Assembly: GCA_013349485.1 (NCBI GenBank)
Contig: DUZM01000076.1
Span: 1 to 12,479 of the forward strand
Direction: 5' to 3'
Length of the DNA: 12,479 nt
Origin: Candidatus Hydrogenedentota bacterium
GTDB lineage: Bacteria; Hydrogenedentota; Hydrogenedentia; Hydrogenedentales; SLHB01
A program made the position numbers and the translations under genes. The notes under the pieces are model-generated. The model searched no databases. It saw only the letters and a program-made list of their open reading frames with translations, and was not told where the DNA came from. Position 1 is the stretch's first letter; every line of letters starts with the position of its first letter. Positions 8,001 to 12,479 of the stretch are shown here, in pieces.

Positions 8001-9732
8001 TCAGCCGGTTCTCGCCGAGGCGGTTGGCAATCTTGAGGTTTACGCGCGATAACGCCGTGCCCGCGTGGTACAACGACATGTCCCGCGTCGTTACCGGAAG
8101 GCGGGCGTGTTGCGCCTCACAGGCTCGGACCACCGCCGCCATGAAATCCGTAAACGTCGCCTGGCGATATTGCGGCAAGAGGCGTTCGTGCCAATCCGTT
8201 GGCGGCGTCTGGTCGATGGAGCCCGTTGTCACGGAAAGACCCATGGAATGCGCCTCGTCCCCGTCGGCGTCGCCGCGTTTGTACGGAAGCCCGACCCCGT
8301 CCAACGCCAGGTGCCGGAAAAACGGGGGGAAATTGTAGATCGGTTTGTCCCAGCTAACGCCAATACACCCGCATTTTCGCGCGATCTGCGACAGTTGGTT
8401 CGGGTGGCCGAACACGTCCCCGGGATCGTACACGCGACAGATGTTGCCCAGCACACGCCCATGAAACAACTGCCCGTACAGAAAGTTGCGCACCAACGCT
8501 TCCCCGCCGCACGTCTGCTCGTTGGGCTGATTGTACATCGCGTCCGGCTCGCATCGACCTTCCCGGAACGCCGCAAGCAGCGTCGCCCGTTCTTCGGGAT
8601 ACACGTCAAAGAACGGCTTCAGATAATCGATCTCGGAAAGCATCGAGCGGAAGTTCGGATCGGCGCGATGCAGTTCACAATAGGCCCGGACGATGTCAAA
8701 CGCGCCCATGGCGTATACCCGCTGCTCGTGGTAATAGGTCGTGTCAAAGTGGAAGTTGGTGAGTACAAGCCGCGTCCCGGCACGTTTGGGCGGCGCCGGG
8801 ACGACGTACTCGAAATCCGCGCCGATAGTCCGTCCATGAACGCGCGCCGCCGCGTGGCCCTGCACCGCCCGCCCGACGGCGTCGGCCGGCACTGGTAGCG
8901 ACAACCGCACCGACTGGATGCTTTCGGCCTTCATCACGATGTCCGTGCTGTCCTCCGCGTCGAGAGCCTTCGAGTGTACGGAAACCCGCACCTTTTCGTC
9001 TGCCTTAGCGCCGTTGACCACGGTGACTTCGATGACGTGCCTCGGGGCGGACACGGTACCCGTAAAAAGGGCCTCGTTTACCACGCGGCCTTGGCCGGTA
9101 TGGCGCGCCGCGGCCCGCACCCGGCCGATAGCTATCGGCACGCCCGGCACCGTCGTCAAAGGGGCTAGGGCGACCTGTCGAAGGCAAAACTCGACCCAGT
9201 CGGAAATGAAACCCAGACGGACCTTGAAAAGCAACAGATTTGGGCCTTTGCGCAGGCGGACCAGCCGGCTGGGTTGCGTCAGCCGAAGGCCCTTCGCAAC
9301 GCCGTACGGCTCATTCCAGACGAGTTCGCCGTTGACCCAGGCTTTCATGCCTGAATGGTAGGCGTCCAACAGCGCCGAGCAAGCCGCTGGCGCCTGCACG
9401 TAAGCCGCGGCATAGTACACGCAATTCCGCTGAACGGTCTCATACAGCCAGGCACCCGCCGACTGCGAAAACTCGAGGTCGGGGCCCTTCCGCAACGCCC
9501 ACTCGAGATGGGCCGGACCCACAAACGGATTGGTTACGGCAGCGCCCGGCTCCGGCTTAACGGTGCTCTCGCCCCCGCATTCCGCTAGATAGTCTACGTC
9601 AAGAATACGCTCGCGCTCGTACAGGTACTCCCGCTCAAAGTGCGGACCTGTCTTGACGACGAAAGGCCCGAGCGTCAACCAAATCATGATAGGCTGACCC
9701 GGCGCAAGTTCAGCGATTATGTCAGAGGTCAT
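5008..9732 (-). CDS. Very large GH38-family alpha-mannosidase-like protein with accessory beta domains
   Basis: The product has 1574 residues; GH38 enzymes are retaining, zinc-dependent alpha-mannosidases and are usually 850-1100 residues long. The metal and catalytic signature is intact. HFD (His328, Asp330) corresponds to the first zinc ligands, Asp439 in DPGDVFGHPNQLSQI matches the nucleophile/ligand, and QHHDSITGTH (about 610-619) matches the fourth ligand and the three-helix middle domain. EGRCEPDAMYNQPNEQTCGGEALVRNFLYG (394-420, quoted in part) fits the region between. Before residue 320 lies an extra beta region whose AAAYV, MKAWVNGELVWN and GPNLLLFKV pieces resemble a galactose-binding-type module. 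Residues 670 to about 1305 form the GH38 C-terminal beta domains (FRYALYPHAGTWR, PFSIETLGI). The last 260 residues look like NEW3/CARDB-type beta sandwiches (ILVPPGWAARPSM). No signal peptide is visible. I prefer ATG 9732, preceded by GCGAGGG, over an in-frame GTG at 9753. Substrate is probably a mannose-containing glycan; the neighbours do not refine this. Confidence 0.92.
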   Translation of the reverse strand: MTSDIIAELAPGQPIMIWLTLGPFVVKTGPHFEREYLYERERILDVDYLAECGGESTVKPEPGAAVTNPFVGPAHLEWALRKGPDLEFSQSAGAWLYETVQRNCVYYAAAYVQAPAACSALLDAYHSGMKAWVNGELVWNEPYGVAKGLRLTQPSRLVRLRKGPNLLLFKVRLGFISDWVEFCLRQVALAPLTTVPGVPIAIGRVRAAARHTGQGRVVNEALFTGTVSAPRHVIEVTVVNGAKADEKVRVSVHSKALDAEDSTDIVMKAESIQSVRLSLPVPADAVGRAVQGHAAARVHGRTIGADFEYVVPAPPKRAGTRLVLTNFHFDTTYYHEQRVYAMGAFDIVRAYCELHRADPNFRSMLSEIDYLKPFFDVYPEERATLLAAFREGRCEPDAMYNQPNEQTCGGEALVRNFLYGQLFHGRVLGNICRVYDPGDVFGHPNQLSQIARKCGCIGVSWDKPIYNFPPFFRHLALDGVGLPYKRGDADGDEAHSMGLSVTTGSIDQTPPTDWHERLLPQYRQATFTDFMAAVVRACEAQHARLPVTTRDMSLYHAGTALSRVNLKIANRLGENRLIAAEKFATIAALLGAKYPSKALDKAWRQILCGQHHDSITGTHNEVSYIDLMNAYREALELADETLGRSLEYLTRAVDVGKTSSAFVVFNSLAWKRTDVVRATVNVNRSEPFGICDHEGKGVPFEVEALHRDRTGAVRSADVVFVARDVPSLGYRTYGLAESVRPLPERSPVPGSVIENEFYRIEVDPARGGGLSSLYDKQARREVLNTAGGHPGNALAFLEELPGRMESQHEFYTTGLKLFSSEFRAVVECERGPVSATLRARYGMGEICGVIQEITLFKGVRRIEFRTILADWRRANYLACVTFPTNLRGAVPVYDERFGAVVRNESKGCLDFRTHQMVMFSDCAVYAANKWMEYGCSATVSVGRSKYALGMVGLISTKGRKDIEVAEQIERILIRKGVTCTPWFDAGGPRWGSYMPHRDDDRLYTRFRFSIGARGKNTYSRGLLDAQPTAVRRAFVRRLEKDGFACLLVKDEILKENGWTALPVLIVEAKSSKALADAAATILAEFPETATIRLPEAVDATDGRSAVDDYGVAILNEGTYANSVENGGVICMMLAHTCQWYGKTNTFPEGCLVPEMKNHVFRYALYPHAGTWRDANTHHAAYEFNHPLLAKAAKPIAKPVLPPESGFLEVTPKNVILAAMKPYGNPEAAFEKLGENDPARGIMLRLYDSEGTDTEARIKFGKGIVSAWTANLLEQKERDLAVADGAATLHVPPFSIETLGIVPRKLAVKTARKRLGPDAEPVQPVWVRSWEHDAESLPMGYAPVVCSIGREVLEDDGGRTLRLNVNAVNDYTDAAVSGSAEILVPPGWAARPSMVAFALQPLGHHITAVRVTRPSATASGQVRLRHAFDGQVFQDVLEIGRGFELDMRAEHQGNKIVVTLTNPTTEPIDAEVAIVTPLETWPKELVGEYALAAISPRTRGATVVPGETSTLIYKVSRVIHRGFVVGDAYWAVAKLMSNGRIGLARCDNRPDHAPRHAAAWHRELEKRHRRKQNRC

Positions 9733-9980
9733 GCATGCAGCCCTCGCCCCCACGACACTGCGGGTTCACAAGAGTACCTGTTCCTTACCCGCGACCTCAA
9801 GTTCGCCGCCATACATTGCCGCACGCGGACTCAAACGGGAGGTACAATGCCCAATCCGGCCAAAGCCGAACCCGCGCGGCCGGCGGCAGCAGCGCTGCCA
9901 TCGACGGACGGTCACGGGTGAGCGAAGCGCATGCCGACAGAACTTGGCCTTTTCCTGAAGAAACCTCGCGTAAAGTCAAC
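9733..9980. other. Gap between the Fic and mannosidase genes
   Basis: These 248 bases separate the 3' end of the leftward Fic gene from the start of the leftward GH38 gene. A 6-base stem GGCAGC/GCTGCC with a 3-base loop (9885-9899) is the only compact hairpin I see; it lacks a U-tract and may or may not end Fic transcription. I find no convincing -35/-10 pair for the GH38 gene; TTGAGG and TACTCT are 18 bases apart near 9773-9802 but match poorly. A rightward 24-residue ORF at 9847 has a GGGAGG in front of it but has no protein-like composition, and I do not call it. Confidence 0.35.
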
Positions 9981-11309
9981 CTATTTCTCTCGCAACCTGT
10001 CCTCAAGGTCGCTCGCCGGGGTGAAATGCAAGGTCCTGCCAACCTTACGCTCGTCGAGCAGGCCGCATTCTTTTAAATCCAGGAGATCCGCGCGGCTTGT
10101 CTGGTAAACGACGTTGTGACTCATACGATGTGAAGCTATGGTGTAACGATGGTGGGGATGGCGAAGCGCATGACCGATCAAGGCGCGCTGGCGGTGGTTC
10201 AGCGCTTCGGTGTTGCGAAGTTCGCGCTCGATCTCTTGCAGTTGTCTGGTCTTGCGTTTGACATGCTCGTGGAGCGCACCGATGGCGCGGCGAATGACCT
10301 CAAGATTATGGAGTATAAAATAGGTTAGGTCGTTACCGTCCGTTTCCGTGTAAAGAAACGCCCGGCTGTACTTCGAGGGCGCTCGGAGAAGTATTTCCGA
10401 AATCGATACGAACTCGAACAGCCAAAATCCATGGCGAAGCATCGACCAATAGAAAAGGGCCCGCGCCGTTCTGCCGTTGCCGTCTACGAACGGGTGGTCA
10501 TAGGCTAGCCAGAAGTGCAGAATGATAGACCGGACGGCGGGGTGGATAAAATAATCGGGCGTCTTTTCCTTGGCGAAATCACACATGGCGGCCATCCGTT
10601 TATCCAGTTGCTCGGCAGGGGGCGGAATATGGGAAATCTCTCCATCGCCGTCGTAGACAGCGACCCGCTCGTTAGTCTTGCGAAATCGTCCAGCTTCGGA
10701 CGGGCTTTCCAAAGTCCTGTCTGTAACGAGTCTATGAAGTTCGAAGACAAGTTCTCGGGTCAACGGCTCTCCTTTCAGTTTGCCTATCCGCTGCATTGTC
10801 AGAAAGTTATTGAAGATCATGCGTTCACTCTTGTCTCGTGGTTGCCGTCCAGTACGGAGCATCTCCTTTGCGACTTTCCGCGTTGTGGAGGCCCCCTCAA
10901 GCTGACTGGAAGTGATCGCCTCCTCGATGAGCGAGTTCACGTAGTACTGGTCGCGCGTCGCGGGGTTCGTGACCTGTTCCGGCATTTGGACCGAGCCGCC
11001 AGTCCCCAGGTCGATGTCATGGAGGTGTTTCAAGATTGGATCCACGTTGAGGTGCTGGAACGGCCTGCCTTCTTTGTCTTGAAGCGGGACGGGTTTTGAT
11101 AGGGGGCGGCGTGAAAAGACCAACGCAAGCCACCACTCCTCATGCGTCAATCCTTCAGGTGGTGGGTAGCGAATGAGCTTGTCCCAGTGGAGGTACTTCC
11201 CGCTCACCAACGGTCCTTGCGCGGCATTGAGAACCGCTATGAGTCGCTCTCGGGAACCGACTCGCTGAACAAGCTCGCCAAATGGGGGGGGAACCTTTGG
11301 TTTTCTCAT
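9981..11309 (-). CDS. Fic-domain adenylyltransferase, class II (N-terminal inhibitory helix), with C-terminal winged helix
   Basis: The 442-residue product carries the full Fic active-site motif HPFVDGNGRTAR at 272-283, with the catalytic His272 and the phosphate-binding GNGR loop. Fic proteins transfer AMP (or related groups) from a nucleotide to hydroxyl side chains of target proteins. The inhibitory (S/T)xxxE(G/N) helix is present as SSQLEG (134-139), upstream of the Fic core, so the protein is class II and self-inhibited through Glu138. The beta-hairpin flap that registers targets is around 215-229 (RVAVYDGDGEISHIPPP). Residues about 369-440 form a winged helix-turn-helix (ALIGHALRHPHHRYTIASH to VGRTLHFTP), suggesting DNA binding. 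The N-terminal 110 residues match the extra helical domain of this family. ATG 11309 has AGGT spaced six bases upstream. The gene stands alone with no partner antitoxin, and its promoter sits inside a large operator-like inverted repeat. Target and role are unknown; autoregulation is inferred. Confidence 0.93.
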   Translation of the reverse strand: MRKPKVPPPFGELVQRVGSRERLIAVLNAAQGPLVSGKYLHWDKLIRYPPPEGLTHEEWWLALVFSRRPLSKPVPLQDKEGRPFQHLNVDPILKHLHDIDLGTGGSVQMPEQVTNPATRDQYYVNSLIEEAITSSQLEGASTTRKVAKEMLRTGRQPRDKSERMIFNNFLTMQRIGKLKGEPLTRELVFELHRLVTDRTLESPSEAGRFRKTNERVAVYDGDGEISHIPPPAEQLDKRMAAMCDFAKEKTPDYFIHPAVRSIILHFWLAYDHPFVDGNGRTARALFYWSMLRHGFWLFEFVSISEILLRAPSKYSRAFLYTETDGNDLTYFILHNLEVIRRAIGALHEHVKRKTRQLQEIERELRNTEALNHRQRALIGHALRHPHHRYTIASHRMSHNVVYQTSRADLLDLKECGLLDERKVGRTLHFTPASDLEDRLREK

Positions 11310-11363
11310 CGTCCTACCTGCTCTCTATTGTCTATCCTGCTCTGGCGTAAAGAGTTGCGTAGT

Positions 11364-11457
11364 TACTAATTTAATACTAATTCATTCAGATTCAGTATAT
11401 AAGTCATGACAGCGAATGTCAAATACTAAATCTGAATCAATTAGTATGAAATTAGTA
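11364..11457. repeat. 35-bp inverted repeat with periodic TACTAA/TTAGTA half-sites, probable operator of the Fic gene
   Basis: The left arm (11364-11398) and right arm (11423-11457) are reverse complements at 32 of 35 positions, separated by 24 bases. TACTAA occurs at 11364, 11375 and 11424, TTAGTA at 11441 and 11452, and a one-mismatch copy TCAGTA at 11392. The tandem half-sites in each arm are 11 bases apart and the opposed ones 17 bases apart, so each arm is a complete mirrored copy of the same three-site module. A small inner stem TGACA (11407-11411)/TGTCA (11417-11421) lies in the spacer. The sequence is far more AT-rich than its surroundings. The arrangement, with one helical turn between tandem sites and the promoter in the middle, is what cooperative repressor binding would need. 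Alternatives are an extruded cruciform or the remnant of a mobile element; no transposase is visible nearby. Confidence 0.85.
11394..11422 (-). promoter_or_regulatory. Near-consensus sigma70 promoter of the Fic gene, inside the operator dyad
   Basis: Reading leftward, TTGACA (11422-11417, perfect consensus) is followed after exactly 17 bases by TATACT (11399-11394, 5 of 6). The -35 lies in the loop and the -10 at the inner edge of the left arm of the inverted repeat. Transcription should start near 11387, giving a leader of about 77 bases before ATG 11309. Such a strong promoter in front of a potentially toxic enzyme implies that it is normally repressed, which the surrounding half-sites would allow. 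Confidence 0.75.
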
Positions 11458-11880
11458 TCAACTCGCGCGCGGGAGGTGATTCCCGCGGTGCAACGGTTGT
11501 ATCTGCTGCAAAATAAAGGCTTACAGTGTTTGGAAGCGAGAGGCGTTACCAGATAGCACCGGCTCAAGCCCCAAGTGTCAAGTGCATCCGTCGGTTTCCG
11601 CCAGGGCCGCGCCCGGGCAGCCAGCGGCAACGGCCCGGCAACCCGCGAGCGGACGATGGCCCCTGCCCACATGGGGACGGCTCGAGGATCGCACAAGGTC
11701 TCATTTTCTCAAGCCGCCAACGTCCGAGTGCATTCGCAGCACTGTCGTGATGGGCTTCTTGACCGCCGTGACTCGACTGTGAGAGCATCTGCACGCAACC
11801 GGCCTTTGTGTGACGAGGCCGGGGGCGTCAAAGATATCCGGACACGCGAACCGGCGTTCGGGCTACGGCAAGTGGGGGAC
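11458..11880. other. Gene-poor stretch between the Fic operator and the ABC exporter gene
   Basis: I find no convincing gene in these 423 bases. A perfect 7-base hairpin CGCGGGA/TCCCGCG with a 6-base loop stands at 11468-11487; it lacks a U-tract on either side. A rightward 36-codon ORF (11446-11556) begins inside the right arm of the inverted repeat without a Shine-Dalgarno. The remainder, to 11880, is GC-rich with open frames on both strands but no residue pattern resembling a protein family and no tRNA-like cloverleaf. No clear promoter for the ABC exporter was found. It may contain a decayed gene or an untranslated leader. Confidence 0.5.
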
Positions 11881-12479
11881 ATGAGTCGAGCGCTTCAGGA
11901 ATGCACTAAACGACTTCGCGGCTTTTTTCATGTTGTGCGGCGTTTCGTGCCGCTAGTGTTCCCCTATTGGGACAAGGTGATCCTTCGCATTCTCTGCAGT
12001 CAGGGGATCTCTACCGTGGGCGTGGTAAGCGCGCTGGCTACGGGGAAGGCCATTGACGAGGGGCTGATTGCCAGGAGCCCGGCAACGTTTTACTTCTGGG
12101 CAGGCCTCCTCGTGTTTTTCGCCGTATACAATCTGGTGTACTTGGCGACGTTCGCAACCGTCGCCACGTACATCAGGATGCGGTTGGATTTCCGGCTAAA
12201 GCGTCTAATCTTCGACCACGCGCAGCGCTTGTCGCTCCGATTCCACGAACACCGTCCTGTCGGCGAGAACATGTATCGGATCAACTACGACACCGTCGAC
12301 GCAACGGATATTGCCGGCAATACGCTTCCTGAGCTACTCGAACGCATTGTTATGATCTTGACCACATGCACGCTGCTTTTCGTGCTGAATCCTTTCGTGG
12401 CTCTTCTTATCGCGACGTACGTGGCGATTTACTACGTCTACTCCCATATCGTGATTACGTACGCCTACCGGCTTCAAAA
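11881..12479 (+). CDS. ABC exporter, transmembrane domain (5' part; runs off the window)
   Basis: The frame from ATG 11881 stays open to the end of the window and gives 199 residues. It shows the type IV (former type I exporter) membrane domain of an ABC transporter. TM1 is at about 33-53 (VILRILCSQGISTVGVVSAL), TM2 at about 69-97, then comes the cytoplasmic loop LSLRFHEHRPVGENMYRINYDTVD (117-140, quoted in part), which corresponds to the family pattern L..lp..ffd..ptGel..R...D, then hydrophobic segments at 150-168 and 171-193. A fused nucleotide-binding domain with Walker A and signature motifs would be expected downstream and is not visible here, so substrate and direction are unknown. The start is chosen because a G-run (11874-11878) precedes it and the protein begins at the usual distance from TM1. 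The frame is open further upstream, so a longer start cannot be excluded. Confidence 0.85.
   Translation, partial: MSRALQECTKRLRGFFHVVRRFVPLVFPYWDKVILRILCSQGISTVGVVSALATGKAIDEGLIARSPATFYFWAGLLVFFAVYNLVYLATFATVATYIRMRLDFRLKRLIFDHAQRLSLRFHEHRPVGENMYRINYDTVDATDIAGNTLPELLERIVMILTTCTLLFVLNPFVALLIATYVAIYYVYSHIVITYAYRLQ

Noticed and set aside
9847..9921. 24-codon rightward ORF after GGGAGG in the Fic-mannosidase gap
   Set aside because: The ribosome site is suggestive, but the product is a short Ala/Pro-rich string and nothing else supports expression.
10515..11099. 194-codon rightward ORF opposite the Fic gene
   Set aside because: Antisense to the Fic core and N-terminal domains, with no recognisable protein pattern.
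11364..11457. Inverted repeat read as terminal repeats of a miniature transposon
   Set aside because: The arms enclose only 24 bases, hold periodic half-sites and contain a near-consensus promoter correctly placed for the Fic gene; no target duplication or transposase is seen.
11468..11487. tRNA T-arm or intrinsic terminator at the CGCGGGA/TCCCGCG hairpin
   Set aside because: The loop is GGTGAT, not a T-loop, there is no cloverleaf around it, and no U-tract follows on either strand.
11446..11556. 36-codon rightward ORF beginning MKLVSTRAREVIP
   Set aside because: It starts inside the operator arm, has no Shine-Dalgarno and no known pattern; too short to support as a gene.

Overview
The window is GC-rich, densely coding bacterial chromosome. 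The mix of a core pyrimidine/arginine gene (carA), a DapA-superfamily aldolase, a giant GH38 alpha-mannosidase-like protein with planctomycete/Hydrogenedentota-style accessory beta domains, and long intergenic leaders suggests an uncultivated environmental bacterium of the Planctomycetota/Hydrogenedentota/Lentisphaerota kind. This placement is an inference from gene style only; there is no rRNA or marker tree here.

Layout: (1) 2-148 is the 3' end of a gene for a small membrane-anchored protein, translationally coupled through a GTGA overlap to (2) a 629-residue polytopic membrane protein with a soluble, TPR-like C-terminal half (145-2034). (3) carA (2111-3205) follows after 76 bases. It overlaps by 4 bases (ATGA) (4) a DapA/NanA-superfamily lyase gene (to 4188) in which the usual GTTGE motif is replaced. 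These four genes run rightward. (5) Converging on them is a leftward gene for a small secreted protein (4237-4866) with a signal peptide, a Pro/Glu-rich linker and an Ig-like domain; it has its own good promoter and Shine-Dalgarno. (6) Upstream of it, also leftward, is the 1574-residue GH38-family gene (5008-9732). (7) Further upstream, also leftward, is a lone class-II-type Fic adenylyltransferase with a C-terminal winged helix (9981-11309), visibly more AT-rich in its surroundings than its neighbours. (8) After a gene-poor stretch the rightward 5' part of an ABC exporter gene (11881-end) begins and runs off the window.

The most striking non-coding structure is upstream of the Fic gene. A 35-bp near-perfect inverted repeat (32 of 35 positions match) surrounds a near-consensus sigma70 promoter. 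The promoter lies in the loop of the dyad, and six TACTAA/TTAGTA half-sites are arranged with 11-bp and 17-bp periodicity. This looks like a cooperative operator, probably bound by the winged helix of the Fic protein itself or by an unlinked regulator. Apart from this I see no CRISPR array, tRNA, rRNA, transposase or clear defence island, and no evidence for a wholly new multi-gene system.
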